Shown here: piece after piece, positions 49,870-59,941 of the stretch
Layout: each line of letters starts with the position of its first letter
Position numbering within the stretch: position 1 is the first letter of the stretch
From: Clostridia bacterium
GTDB taxonomy: Bacteria > Bacillota > Clostridia > Christensenellales > Aristaeellaceae
Length of the DNA stretch: 64,000 nucleotides
Reading direction: 5' to 3'
Assembly (NCBI GenBank): GCA_017543905.1
Contig: JAFYFC010000025.1
Span: 18,675-82,674, forward strand
Notes under the pieces: model-generated
Database searches by the model: none
What the model saw: the letters and a program-made list of their open reading frames with translations, nothing else
What the model was told of the DNA's origin: nothing
Position numbers and translations under genes: made by a program

Positions 49870-51702
49870 ATGAAGAGGCTGCTTGTTTTGACGCTGCTTA
49901 CTGCGTGTCTGGCGTACGCGTTGACGCCGTTTGCTGAAACGGCGTTTCCTCAGCGTATCCCTTACGAATCTGAGGAAGGTATACAGTATCTTGTGCTCGA
50001 TGATCAGAACTCGTTTCAAGTGCTCGACTCGGAAGGCAACGTAATACGGGATGGGTTAGAAGGCTATATAGAATACGATAAAGCGACTGATACCTACCTT
50101 ATCAGGGTAGGCAGGCAGTACGGCTATCTGGACGGCGACGGAAACTGGCTGTTCCCCTTAGGTTTCAGTTATGCCGGCGATTTTGACGAAAACGGGATCG
50201 CGGAAGTGCGAGACAAATACGGTGAGGGTTATGTGCGTTCTGACGGCACGTACCTGTTCGAGCCGCAGTTTTCCCAAGTGAATCGCTTCAGTCCGGAAGG
50301 GATCGCTACGGTCGTTTTGAACGGCTTCGTCCGCTACGTCGATATAAACGGCAATTATGTTACGGATACAAAGTATTGGTATGGGTCTGATTTCTCAAAC
50401 GGCTTCGCCGAAGTGAGCGAGGACGGCGTGCTGTGGGGTTATATCGACACGAACGGCGAATACGTTACGGAAATCAAGTATAAGGACACAAACTCGTTTT
50501 CGGAAGGCCTCGCCGCGGTGAGCGAGGACGGCGTGCTGTGGGGTTATATCGACACCACGGGCAGATACGTGCTGGAGCCTCAGTATACTTCGGCATGGAG
50601 TTTCATAAACGGCGTGGCTGTGGTTTTGCCTTATGACAGAGGCTTCTGGGATTACAGCCTGATCGCGCGCGACGGCAGCGTGCTGATCGAACACGCAGAC
50701 TTTATAGACGTGACGGACAGCGGCTTAATAACAGTAGATTATCAGGGCAGTGAAAAGTATTACGCGTTCGTAAACGGTGTATTAACAGAAATAAGCGTAG
50801 TGGATAACAATATGTATCTGTACGACTACTATCCCTTCGAAGGTGATAAGGTGGTTACTCTCGATTCGGCGGCAGATATAATATGGGATACGGAGGCTCC
50901 CTACCCAAGGCTTGACGGCGCGACCGGGTTTTTGCCTACTTACGCGGCGTTCGCTCAGGCCGTGTATCCCGACGACACGCGCATCGATTCACTCCTCAAA
51001 GGCGACGTACTGTTCAGATGCACCAAAACCAATAAAGCATACAAAGGACTGATTAACGGCGATTCGGACGTAATATTCGTACAGGGACCCAGCGACGCGC
51101 AGCTTGCCGACGCCGCGGCGGCGGGCGTGGAATTCGAGCTTACACTGCTGGGCTACGAATCCTTCGTGTTCATAGTAAACGCGGACAACCCTCTAAACGA
51201 GATAAGCGTGGATCAGGTCAGAGCGATCTATTCGGGCGCGCTCACAAACTGGGAGGAGCTGGGCATAAACGGACTGGGAGAGATCATCGCCTACCAGCGT
51301 CCCAAGAACAGCGGCAGCCAGACTGCGCTGGAGCGGCTGATGGGAGACATACCGCTGATGGAGCCGCCGCAGGAATGGGTTTCAGACGGCATGGAGGACA
51401 TACTTACGACCGTGGAATACCGCAACTTACCCAACGCGCTCGGCTACACCTTCCGCTTCTTCTGCTCCGGCATGGTGGGCAGCAAGGTAAAACAGCTGGC
51501 GCTGAACGGCGTGGAACCGACGCTTGAAAACATACGAAACGGCTCGTATCCGGTAATAATGTCTTTGTACGCGGTCTCGCGCAAGGGCGAACAGAACCCG
51601 AACGTGCGTATACTGCTCGATTGGATCACCGGACCGCAGGGCCAGGAGTTAGTGGAAAAGAGCGGCTATGTGGGAACCGGCGTCTATACGGCGGAGAATT
51701 AA
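49870..51702 (+). CDS. Secreted WG-repeat protein fused to a PstS-like phosphate/anion-binding domain
   Basis: 610 residues. The signal sequence contains LLTAC, a possible lipobox at Cys13, so the protein may be lipidated. Residues about 65-330 hold WG (KWG) repeats such as DGVLWGYIDTNGEYVTE. Two of them share 38 identical bases (50413-50450 and 50518-50555), a recent duplication with 105-base period. The C-terminal 260 residues form a PBP_like_2/PstS-type fold: LDGATGFLPTYAAFAQAVY, FVQGPSDAQ, LLGYESFVFIVNADNPLNEI, QVRAIYSGALTNWEELG, YQRPKNSGSQTALERLMG and ILLDWITGPQGQELVEKSGYV. This fold normally delivers phosphate to PstCA. No Pst genes are nearby, so it may sense rather than transport. Confidence 0.85.
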   Translation: MKRLLVLTLLTACLAYALTPFAETAFPQRIPYESEEGIQYLVLDDQNSFQVLDSEGNVIRDGLEGYIEYDKATDTYLIRVGRQYGYLDGDGNWLFPLGFSYAGDFDENGIAEVRDKYGEGYVRSDGTYLFEPQFSQVNRFSPEGIATVVLNGFVRYVDINGNYVTDTKYWYGSDFSNGFAEVSEDGVLWGYIDTNGEYVTEIKYKDTNSFSEGLAAVSEDGVLWGYIDTTGRYVLEPQYTSAWSFINGVAVVLPYDRGFWDYSLIARDGSVLIEHADFIDVTDSGLITVDYQGSEKYYAFVNGVLTEISVVDNNMYLYDYYPFEGDKVVTLDSAADIIWDTEAPYPRLDGATGFLPTYAAFAQAVYPDDTRIDSLLKGDVLFRCTKTNKAYKGLINGDSDVIFVQGPSDAQLADAAAAGVEFELTLLGYESFVFIVNADNPLNEISVDQVRAIYSGALTNWEELGINGLGEIIAYQRPKNSGSQTALERLMGDIPLMEPPQEWVSDGMEDILTTVEYRNLPNALGYTFRFFCSGMVGSKVKQLALNGVEPTLENIRNGSYPVIMSLYAVSRKGEQNPNVRILLDWITGPQGQELVEKSGYVGTGVYTAEN

Positions 51703-51733
51703 GCAAGCATATTTCTGTTTAACGCTTCTGCGG

Positions 51734-52171
51734 TTACCGATGCTCCGGCTGCCCGTATTCCCGTTTCATCGCTTCCGTGGAGATGACGCACTGCTTGCCG
51801 TATTTACACGCGTCCACACCGTTTACCAGCTTTCCGTAGGCGATCGCCTTTCTGAGCGTGCTTTCGTTTAGTCCCCAGAGCTGTGTGGCGTCGATAAAAG
51901 CCATAAGTCCGTCAAAAGGCGTTTTTACTGCTTCACCGTTTTCAAACAGCTCGTCGCAGGACAGATCGAGCTCGTCGTTCCAGACGATACCGTAGCCGCC
52001 TGTATCTACCTCCACAGCGGAAAACAGCTCCGGTGTATCCTTTAATACCCGAAACGGCTTCCATTTTTCAAACAGCGGCTTTACGTCATAAATTTTGGTC
52101 ACGCCTTCCGCGAATTGCACGCACAGACGCTGCTCCGTCAATGCGCTGACCGCCTTGACTTTATGAAACAC
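51734..52171 (-). CDS. DUF2442-like protein with C-terminal DNA-binding-like segment
   Basis: 145 residues from a GTG at 52171 (AGGAG eight bases upstream, overlapping the stop of the preceding gene). The N-terminal 80 residues (VKAVSALTEQRLCVQFAEG, FSAVEVDTGGYGIVWNDELD, LSCDELF) match DUF2442, a fold often found in toxin-antitoxin or regulator contexts. The C-terminal part (ATQLWGLNESTLRKAIAYGK, GKQCVISTEAMKREYG) looks like an excisionase-type winged HTH. It is translationally coupled to the sialidase-fold gene. Confidence 0.65.
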   Translation of the reverse strand: MFHKVKAVSALTEQRLCVQFAEGVTKIYDVKPLFEKWKPFRVLKDTPELFSAVEVDTGGYGIVWNDELDLSCDELFENGEAVKTPFDGLMAFIDATQLWGLNESTLRKAIAYGKLVNGVDACKYGKQCVISTEAMKREYGQPEHR

Positions 52172-52183
52172 GATATCAGCTCC

Positions 52184-53587
52184 TCATTCAAGCGGGGAAA
52201 GAGACCTGAACTCCCTTAACCTGTGGAATACCGAGTAATTCGCGTCGTGGTAATTGTGGGCGGCGTTCGCGGCGGTGCGGGTCAGGTAGATTATATCGTT
52301 TCCGTCGAACATGAAATCCGTGTACTGAAAGCCCATGAATTTGGGATCAGCGTCCGTTCTGTCTATAAGGTCGCACACCAAATACCAGCTTTCGCAGTCC
52401 CGGCTCGCCATCAGGGATACCAGATTGCGGTCGAAGCGGGTTTCGGAGGAGCGGATGCGGTTGATTATCGAAAAATACAGGCCGCTCTCGGGGTCGAAGC
52501 GTATCTCGAATTTGGAATGATTGCCGGGCAGGCTTATCGCGCGGGCGTATTCAAGCGGCGCGTCGGGGTCGTCCATGTTTACCTTATAGGCGAGCACGCG
52601 TCCGTAACCGGGCACGCATTTGCTCATGTCATAGCGCATTATGTTATACAGCTGACCGTCCGGCAGCACGGAAAGCGTGCCCTCTATCGTGCCGCAGGAA
52701 TGCCCCTGCGCGGTGCCCGGCCACGCGGGATCGTAGGGCAGAGGAGGCGTCAGGTGCCAGTTGGACGCGTTAAGCAAATCCTCGTCCGCGCCGCAGGAAA
52801 ACACCATCGCGGCGTGCGTGCCCTTCGCCCAGCAGCCCCATTCGCAGGTGTTCCACACGCGGTTCGCGTATTCCACGACGGGCTGCGGGTTTTTGTGTAT
52901 GCCGTTTTCCTTCGAATGGCACGCGCCGCGGCAGATCACGGTGGGCTCGGTGAACGTGTATCCGCCGTCGTCCGACGCGCCTATCAGCAGATCGCCGTAT
53001 TCCGTGGACACCGCGGTCATATACAGCCGTCCCCTGTGCACGAACAGCTTGCCCCAGAAGCAGGGATACAACTCGCACACGTAATGCCAGCTCTTCCCCT
53101 CGTCGTCGCTTCTGAATATCAGGCTGAGGTTCTGCGGCGCGTTCGCCTCGAACACGTCCATGCTCGCCAGCAAATGCCCCTCGGGCGCGCGCACCAGCGA
53201 GGGCGAGCACAGGTATCTGCCCGAAAACGCGTAGCAGTCGTCCTCGGGATGCAGGTAATTTACCGTCACGCCGTCCGTTCCGTCCCGCTCGCCCGTGCGC
53301 GCAAGGCGCGTGCGGCTTTCCCCGCGGGCGCACTTAACCTTCACGCAGTAATCCGTGTCCGGTTCAAGATCGGTAAAATCGTACTCGCACGCGTCCGTAT
53401 GCGCGCAAAGCGCGGGCTCCTCGCCCTTTTTCCCGATAAAAACGTCGTATCCGCGCGCGCCCGCTTCGCTCAGCCACTCTATGTGTACCGAGCTTAGATA
53501 AGGCACGACCCGGCAGATATAAGGCGTGCCGGCGTCAAACAAAAACGGCGAATAAGGCCTGTAAGACCAAAGCGAATGCGCCTGCAT
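52184..53587 (-). CDS. Sialidase-fold (BNR/exo-alpha-sialidase-like) protein with N-terminal Fn3-like domain
   Basis: 467 residues, no signal peptide, AAGGAG before the ATG. Residues about 25-95 resemble a fibronectin type III module (VHIEWLSEAGARGYDVFIGK, DLEPDTDYCVKVKC). The rest is a six-bladed propeller with an Asp-box-like SDDEGKSWHY and SDDGGYTF. YLCSPSLVRAPEGHLLASMD and IRFDPESGLYFSIINR are also typical of the sialidase superfamily. Many such cytosolic proteins act on other glycans or have no known activity. It starts 30 bases after tgt ends, and may be read through from that operon. Confidence 0.75.
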   Translation of the reverse strand: MQAHSLWSYRPYSPFLFDAGTPYICRVVPYLSSVHIEWLSEAGARGYDVFIGKKGEEPALCAHTDACEYDFTDLEPDTDYCVKVKCARGESRTRLARTGERDGTDGVTVNYLHPEDDCYAFSGRYLCSPSLVRAPEGHLLASMDVFEANAPQNLSLIFRSDDEGKSWHYVCELYPCFWGKLFVHRGRLYMTAVSTEYGDLLIGASDDGGYTFTEPTVICRGACHSKENGIHKNPQPVVEYANRVWNTCEWGCWAKGTHAAMVFSCGADEDLLNASNWHLTPPLPYDPAWPGTAQGHSCGTIEGTLSVLPDGQLYNIMRYDMSKCVPGYGRVLAYKVNMDDPDAPLEYARAISLPGNHSKFEIRFDPESGLYFSIINRIRSSETRFDRNLVSLMASRDCESWYLVCDLIDRTDADPKFMGFQYTDFMFDGNDIIYLTRTAANAAHNYHDANYSVFHRLREFRSLSPLE

Positions 53588-53617
53588 GGAAAACTCCTTT
53601 CAAGGTTGGGCAGATGG

Positions 53618-54754
<1,137 letters not shown>

Positions 54755-54801
54755 TCACAATAGCTATTTTATAATATCGAAGCGCCGGCTTAACACGCGG
54801 C

Positions 54802-55683
54802 TTATTTTTTAAGCCTCACCGCTGAAAACGCCATGCATATCAGCATCAGCACGAGGCTTGCGGCCACCACGCACGCGCCGTTGGGCAGGTCGGTAATAAA
54901 GCTTATAAGCGTGCCCGCGAAATAGCTGACCACCGCGATCACTGCCGAGCAGATTATCATGCCCCTGAAGGAGCGCGCGAGCCGGCGCGCCGACAGCGCG
55001 GGGAATATGATAAAGCTCGATATCATCATCGCGCCCATCACCTTCATGCCCAGCACCACGCTCACGCTGGTGAGGATAGAGATTATCAGCTGGTAGCCGT
55101 CCTCGTTCATGCCGCTTGCGCGCGCGTTCGTCTCGTCGAAGGTGACCGCGAACAGGCGCGTGTACAAAAGCACGAACACCGCGATTATTATTACCGAAAG
55201 CACGCACGCGCTGATCACGTCCCCGTTTGACAGCGAAAGCACGCTGCCCTTGAACAGCGTGTCGTACACGCTTTTAAGGCCGGTGGTGTACCTGGTCATT
55301 ATCACGCCCACCGCGAGCGCCGCGGTCGAGAATATGCCAATCAGCACGTCTCCGCCCAGTTCGCTTTTGCGGTCCAGCCGCATAATAAGCACGCTCGATG
55401 CGCATACCACGGGTATCGACACCAGCACGGAATAGTTCTGTAGGCCTATAAGCGCCGCGAACGCGGACGCGGCGAAGCCCACCTCGCCCAGCCCGTGGCC
55501 GATAAGCGCGTATCTTTTGAGCACCAGTATCACGCCCAGCATCGCCGCGCACAGCGATATAAGCGTGCCCACGGCGAGAGATTTGAGCGTGAGCGAGCTG
55601 GTAAGCAGCTCCGCGAAGCTTACGCCCGCGTCTTCGTTTAGCAGATCCGCTACGTACACGGTAAACAGACTCAGTGATGACAT
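54802..55683 (-). CDS. znuB: Metal (zinc/manganese) ABC transporter permease
   Basis: 293 residues with about eight membrane helices of the ABC-3 family (AMLGVILVLKRYALIGHGLG, EVGFAAS, KVMGAMMISSFIIFPALSAR). It builds the membrane channel of a zinc or manganese importer. GGGAGG lies upstream, and the gene overlaps the end of the ATPase gene by 13 bases. The order binding protein, ATPase, permease is typical. Zinc is favoured by the His-rich binding protein. Confidence 0.9.
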   Translation of the reverse strand: MSSLSLFTVYVADLLNEDAGVSFAELLTSSLTLKSLAVGTLISLCAAMLGVILVLKRYALIGHGLGEVGFAASAFAALIGLQNYSVLVSIPVVCASSVLIMRLDRKSELGGDVLIGIFSTAALAVGVIMTRYTTGLKSVYDTLFKGSVLSLSNGDVISACVLSVIIIAVFVLLYTRLFAVTFDETNARASGMNEDGYQLIISILTSVSVVLGMKVMGAMMISSFIIFPALSARRLARSFRGMIICSAVIAVVSYFAGTLISFITDLPNGACVVAASLVLMLICMAFSAVRLKK

Positions 55684-56369
55684 GTATGCTCGTCCTCCCT
55701 GCCGTGCCAGTCGCTTATGTCGCCCAGATATTCGACCGAGCGGTCGAGCACCAGCACGCGGTCGGCGTGCTCGCGCACGAAATTCCAGTCGTGCGTGGCG
55801 ATAACTATGGACACGCCCTTTTCGTCTCTCAGGCGCATGAACACGTGGTACAGCTCGTGCGTTATTGCGGGGTCGAGCGCGCTGCAGGGCTCGTCAAGCA
55901 AAAGCAGCTCGTTTTCGCCCGCCACGCAGCGCGCCAAAAGCACCCGCTGCATCTGCCCGCCGGACAGATCGCCTATGTACGTGTCCGCAAGCGCCGTCAC
56001 GTCCAGCAGCTCCATCGCCTGCGCGGCGAGCTGCCTTTGCCGTTTGGTGTAAAAGGGGCTGAAGCGCTCCTGTCTGGTGCCGGAAAGCACCACCTCCCTC
56101 ACGGAGGCGGGAAAGTTCTTCGCGGCGGTGTGCATCTGCGCGAGATACCCGATTTTGAGTCCGCGCCGCTTTTCCATTTCGCCGCACGCAAACGGCATAA
56201 GGCGAAGCATGCCCTTAAGCAGCGTGCTTTTGCCGGAGCCGTTCGAGCCGACCAGCGCGAGTATCTCGCCCTTTTTTATGTCCACGCTCACGTGCTCTAT
56301 CGCGTCCTGCCGGCCGGTGCCGTAGTTCATCGAAACGTCTCTTACGCTCAGGAGTATGTCCGGATTCAT
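55671..56369 (-). CDS. znuC: Metal (zinc) ABC transporter ATP-binding protein
   Basis: 232 residues. Walker A is ALVGSNGSGKSTLL, the signature DLSGGQMQRVLLARC, Walker B LLLLDEPCSALD and the H-loop IVIATHDWNF. It powers the import system with the flanking binding protein and permease. It overlaps the binding-protein gene by 4 bases (ATGA). Confidence 0.92.
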   Translation of the reverse strand: MNPDILLSVRDVSMNYGTGRQDAIEHVSVDIKKGEILALVGSNGSGKSTLLKGMLRLMPFACGEMEKRRGLKIGYLAQMHTAAKNFPASVREVVLSGTRQERFSPFYTKRQRQLAAQAMELLDVTALADTYIGDLSGGQMQRVLLARCVAGENELLLLDEPCSALDPAITHELYHVFMRLRDEKGVSIVIATHDWNFVREHADRVLVLDRSVEYLGDISDWHGREDEHTCHH

Positions 56370-57349
56370 GCTTCTCCAAGTGCCTTTCTGATATTTTGCA
56401 GGTTCTGCCGCATAAGGCTCAGATACGTGCTTTGCTCGTTCGCACTGGTCAGGTTATGGCAGGTGTGGAACAAAAGCACCTCCGCGCCCGTGTCCGCGGC
56501 TATCTGCCGCGCGACGCCTCCGTCCGAAAGCTCGTCCGTGAACACGACGCGCGCGCCGGCGGCCTTCATCTGCTTTTCGAGCTCCAGCAGCCTGCGCGTG
56601 CCGGGCTCGTAGCTGTCGGAGCAGTCGTCGTAGGCGCTTATGTATTTTACGCCGTAACGGCGCAGAAAATGCGAATACGCGAACTTGCCGCCGAAGCAGA
56701 GCAGCGCGTCCGGATTTTGGGCAAACAGGGCGGCAAATTCCGCGTCCAGCGCGTTTATTTCGCTTACGAGCTGCGCGCAGGACTCGGTATAAGCCTGCGC
56801 GTGCGCGCCGTCCGTGCTTATAAGCGCGTCGCGTATGTTTTCGCACATTTTTACCGCCAGCACCGGATCGAGCCAGATATGCGCGTCGTAGGCGTGCCCG
56901 TGCCCGTGCTCGTGGGCTTCGCTTTCGTGGTTTTCGCCCTCGTGCTCCCAGATTTCGTTAAGCTCCTCAAGGTCGATGCCCTCCGCGCAGCGCACGCATT
57001 TCACGTGCGTGAAGCCGCCCTTTATGTTTTTTACCCAGGTCTCGAGCTCGTCGTCCGTGTATACGAACAGATCCGCCTTGTCGCAGAACAGCACCTCGCC
57101 CGCGGAGGGCTCGTATTCGTGGCTGTCCATGCCCGCGGGCAGCAGCTGCGCCACCTGCGCGTGCTCCCCGGCGATGCGGGCGGCGAAATCATACTGCGGA
57201 AACAGCGTGCATACGACGAGCGGCTTTTTGTGCGCCGTCTGCGTATCCGCGTCCTGTGCGGAATCGTCCTTTCCGCAGGCGGCGAGCGCGAATGCGAGCG
57301 CGGCGCAGAGAGCGCAGGCTATTATTCCCTTTATGAGGCGTTTGTTCAT
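56366..57349 (-). CDS. znuA: Zinc-binding lipoprotein of the ABC transporter
   Basis: 327 residues from Met at 57349, where AAGGA is suitably spaced; an in-frame ATG 18 bases upstream lacks a site. The signal peptide ends in a lipobox LAAC (Cys25), so it is a lipoprotein. The cluster A-I fold shows metal-ligand regions around AGMDSHEYEPSAGEV and AHIWLDPVLAVKMCENI. Between them lies the His-rich loop HESEAHEHGHGHAYDAH, a mark of zinc-specific ZnuA/AdcA proteins. It is followed by znuC and znuB and preceded by a pseudouridine synthase gene 24 bases away. No Zur-type operator was recognised. Confidence 0.92.
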   Translation of the reverse strand: MNKRLIKGIIACALCAALAFALAACGKDDSAQDADTQTAHKKPLVVCTLFPQYDFAARIAGEHAQVAQLLPAGMDSHEYEPSAGEVLFCDKADLFVYTDDELETWVKNIKGGFTHVKCVRCAEGIDLEELNEIWEHEGENHESEAHEHGHGHAYDAHIWLDPVLAVKMCENIRDALISTDGAHAQAYTESCAQLVSEINALDAEFAALFAQNPDALLCFGGKFAYSHFLRRYGVKYISAYDDCSDSYEPGTRRLLELEKQMKAAGARVVFTDELSDGGVARQIAADTGAEVLLFHTCHNLTSANEQSTYLSLMRQNLQNIRKALGEA

Positions 57350-57373
57350 CAGTATTTTATCCTTCATGAATGT

Positions 57374-58150
57374 TTATTTACCATTTTGGGTAGTTTCGTC
57401 CGCCTGCAGACGCAAAAGCGCGTCTTCGAATTTCGCCCACGGGCCCTTAATGGGCGGCAGGCAGGAAAACATGACGTTTTCGCGCTTTACGGGATGCGCG
57501 ACGGTCAGCGTATGCGCCCACAGCGCGATCTGCATGCCGGGCCTTCCGTGCCCGTAGCGGTTGTCGCCCCACAGCGGCAGACCGCAAAACGCGTGCTGCG
57601 CGCGTATCTGGTGCTTGCGGCCGGTTTCGAGCGTGACGAGCGCGAGCGTGAGCCCCTCCCGCACGCACAGGGGCGTGCTCGTGAGCGCGGCGTATTTCGC
57701 GCCGGGCACGTCCTGCGTGACCCTGCGCACGTTCACGCCCTGCTTTGCAAGCAGCCAGTCCTCCATGCGGGTCTCCTGCTCGAGCACGCCCTCTATCACC
57801 GCGAGATACTTTTTTTCGTTCGTGTGCGCGGCGAACTGCGCGCTGAGCCGCGCCGCCGCCTTGGACGTGCGCGCGAACACCATAACCCCGCCCACCGGCC
57901 TGTCCAGCCGGTGCACGAGTCCCAGATACGCCTCTCCCGCTTTAGCGTACTTTTTGGCGATATAGCCCTTGAGCAGCGTAAGCATGTCCTCGTCGCCGCT
58001 CAAATCGCTCTGAGAGGGGAGGTTCGGAGGCTTCACCGCCGCGAGCAGGTGATTGTCCTCGTATAATACGGCGATAGGGCCGTAGCGTGAATAAACCGCG
58101 TCTTTCAATATGTCACACCGTTTACAAGTATTCTGTGCGCGAAAAACCAT
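57374..58150 (-). CDS. RluA-family RNA pseudouridine synthase
   Basis: 258 residues. The catalytic motif is YLGLVHRLDRPVGGVMVFAR, with the nucleophile Asp in HRLDRP. VLYEDNHLLAAVKPPNLPSQ is the usual opening of the domain, and ALVTLETGRKHQIRAQHAFCGLPLWGD the typical C-terminal block. No S4 domain is present, so it is a short RluA-type enzyme of unknown RNA target. The N-terminal 25 residues overlap the end of the upstream acyltransferase gene by 46 bases; a TTG at about 58108 could be the real start. Confidence 0.88.
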   Translation of the reverse strand: MVFRAQNTCKRCDILKDAVYSRYGPIAVLYEDNHLLAAVKPPNLPSQSDLSGDEDMLTLLKGYIAKKYAKAGEAYLGLVHRLDRPVGGVMVFARTSKAAARLSAQFAAHTNEKKYLAVIEGVLEQETRMEDWLLAKQGVNVRRVTQDVPGAKYAALTSTPLCVREGLTLALVTLETGRKHQIRAQHAFCGLPLWGDNRYGHGRPGMQIALWAHTLTVAHPVKRENVMFSCLPPIKGPWAKFEDALLRLQADETTQNGK

Positions 58151-59277
58151 TTGTCTATTACCCTCGTGTCACTGAACACGAAGGAATAGCTCTTTCCCTC
58201 CGCGGTGAAGCGCAGACGGTCTATGTCGTTTAATACCATGAACTGAAACTTATCCGGCGCAAAGCGCAGGCTTTCGTTTTCTCCGGTAAACGTAAGCGCT
58301 TCGTTCGTAAAGCGCAACAGCCCCTTTCCGCGCGGCGCGTACGCGCCCGCGTCCTGCTTTACGGACAGCTCGGCAGAAGCAGTTAGCTCGAGTTTGCCCT
58401 CTTCGATAACGCGCCTGAGCGCGGCGTATTCCATATCCGCCCATCTATCCATGCGGCGGGGACACGCCGGGTTATCCGATGTGAAAAAGCCGTATGCGTC
58501 CCTCTCAGCGGAAAAGCCGCACGCGCACTCTATGCGCGCGCCTTTTATACCAAGGGTGTATTCGCCGCCGCACGCGGGGCAGGTGTAAAGCACGTTCGTT
58601 ATGCCGCGCAGGTCCTTAAAGGGCTTAAACGGCACCCTGTTTTTTTCCTGCCAGTCCCATTCGTTAAAGTTAAGCGCGGCGTTTACGCGCGTCTGTATTT
58701 CCTGCGCGCTCAAGGCGGCGCTTTCCTCGCCTGTAAGCAGACGCCTTACGCTTATGTCCACCCGTCCCTTAAAGCGTCTGTGCGCGTAGCGGGGCGAGGA
58801 CATGAAGCCGCCCTCTATAAGCGCCGTATACACGGGGCATTTGAGCATATGCGCCAGCGTTCCCGCGCCGGGCAGCGCGTCCCACGCCTGCCGCCCGTCG
58901 AAGGAGGTCATGCCGGAAGCGTATATCGCCACGGTCTCGCCCGCGCGCACGGCTTTTATTATTTCGCGCACGCAGTTTAAGTCCTGCGCGCCCTGATGCT
59001 TTTTTATAAGCCCCAGATGCGTGAGCACCCACGCAAACAAGCGCGATTTTTCAAACTGTTCGTTAGTCGCCACGAAGCGAAAATGCGCGCGCGGCTTAAC
59101 CGCATACAAAAGGTCAGCGAAATCCCATATGGAGGTGTGATTGCAAAACAGCAGACAGCCGCCCTGCGGCCTGTCCAAAACCTGCCTGCGCGCACGGAAA
59201 AGCACCCGCGCAAGTATGCTGATAAGCCATATCGCAAAGCGCTGAAAACAGTAATCGAACCCCCTGACCACACGCAT
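58105..59277 (-). CDS. PlsC-like acyltransferase with zinc-ribbon and extra C-terminal domain
   Basis: About 390 residues. The ATG at 59277 is only two bases behind GGGAGG; a GTG at 59271 is better spaced, and the longer frame starts upstream of a likely promoter. The acyltransferase domain (about 15-220) has CNHTSIWDF (the H-x4-D motif), a GxxxF-like YASGMTSFDG segment and a PVYTALIEGG block. Afterwards comes a zinc-ribbon pair (CPACGGEY...ECACG, about 245-265) and a beta-rich region of about 110 residues that is not part of standard PlsC. It would acylate a glycerophosphate or another lipid precursor at the membrane. Confidence 0.78.
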   Translation of the reverse strand: MRVVRGFDYCFQRFAIWLISILARVLFRARRQVLDRPQGGCLLFCNHTSIWDFADLLYAVKPRAHFRFVATNEQFEKSRLFAWVLTHLGLIKKHQGAQDLNCVREIIKAVRAGETVAIYASGMTSFDGRQAWDALPGAGTLAHMLKCPVYTALIEGGFMSSPRYAHRRFKGRVDISVRRLLTGEESAALSAQEIQTRVNAALNFNEWDWQEKNRVPFKPFKDLRGITNVLYTCPACGGEYTLGIKGARIECACGFSAERDAYGFFTSDNPACPRRMDRWADMEYAALRRVIEEGKLELTASAELSVKQDAGAYAPRGKGLLRFTNEALTFTGENESLRFAPDKFQFMVLNDIDRLRFTAEGKSYSFVFSDTRVIDKWFFAHRILVNGVTY

Positions 59278-59332
59278 CGCCTCCCAGTGTATATTGTAAC
59301 ACATGAAGAGGGAAAATGCAAACGAAATAGAA

Positions 59333-59438
59333 CGCTTGCGCATAAAATGCGCTGCGCGAGTGATATGCGCCTTCGGCGCGTGAAATTTGCCCTGCGGGCA
59401 AGTTTTGGTTTGTTTTGGCAGAATTAAGAAAATAAAGC
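59333..59438. repeat. Repeat family C, copy 1
   Basis: It begins cgcttgcgcataaaatgcgc and passes through small hairpins (GCGCCTTCGGCGC, TTGCCCTGCGGGCAA) to gttttggtttgttttggc and aataaag. It matches 63705-63790. Confidence 0.65.
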
Positions 59439-59471
59439 AGGCTTTTGCGTTCGTGCAAAAGCCCGCTTGGC

Positions 59472-59575
59472 TTGGAGGGGCGCGCGCATGCCAGCCCCTC
59501 CAACTTCATTCCGCAGGGGCGGCGTGTACACCGTGAGGACGCGATTTTTGCGGAGACGACCGGAGCAAAATCGCC
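59472..59575 (+). repeat. Repeat family B, copy at 59.5 kb
   Basis: It starts TTGGAGGGGCGCGCGCATGC, with a CCCCTCCAA closing the hairpin, and runs to cgaccggagcaaaatcgcc. It is a direct repeat of the next copy 188 bases later. Confidence 0.7.
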
Positions 59576-59659
59576 AAAATCATGCCGTTTCAGAGCAGAA
59601 TCATTATACCAAAACAACAACCCCCGGGCTTAAACGAAGCGCACAAGCCCAGGGGTGGC

Positions 59660-59789
59660 TTGGAGGGGCGCGCGCATGCCAGCCCCTCCAAATTCATTCC
59701 GCATGGGCGGCTTTGCCGTCCCGAGGAGCGATTTTTGCGCAGGGAGCGAAGCGAAGCGGAGACGACCGGAGCAAATAATCGCTACCTTA
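59660..59789 (+). repeat. Repeat family B, copy at 59.7 kb
   Basis: The same opening as the copy at 59472, then cgaggagcgatttttgcgca and gcggagacgaccggagcaaa, ending cgctacctta. It is the inverted counterpart of 27713-27823. Confidence 0.7.
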
Positions 59790-59908
59790 CGCCTTTTGCG
59801 CCCGGAAAACACCGCAGTGTTTTCAGCAAAAGGCGCAAACCTGCCTCAGCGCTTCCAAAAGCTGAACGTTTTAACCAAGTCCCTTATTCAGCTTCAGAAA
59901 ACTCCCCC

Positions 59909-59941
59909 CGATTGAAATGAAGCGCAGCTTCATTTCAATCG
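59909..59941 (-). terminator. Repeat A hairpin as terminator of the sugar ABC operon
   Basis: CGATTGAAATGAAG-CGCAG-CTTCATTTCAATCG, arms identical to those at 16702-16734. On the minus strand it is followed by GGGGGGAGTTTTC. It begins 7 bases after the stop of the solute-binding protein gene. Confidence 0.7.
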
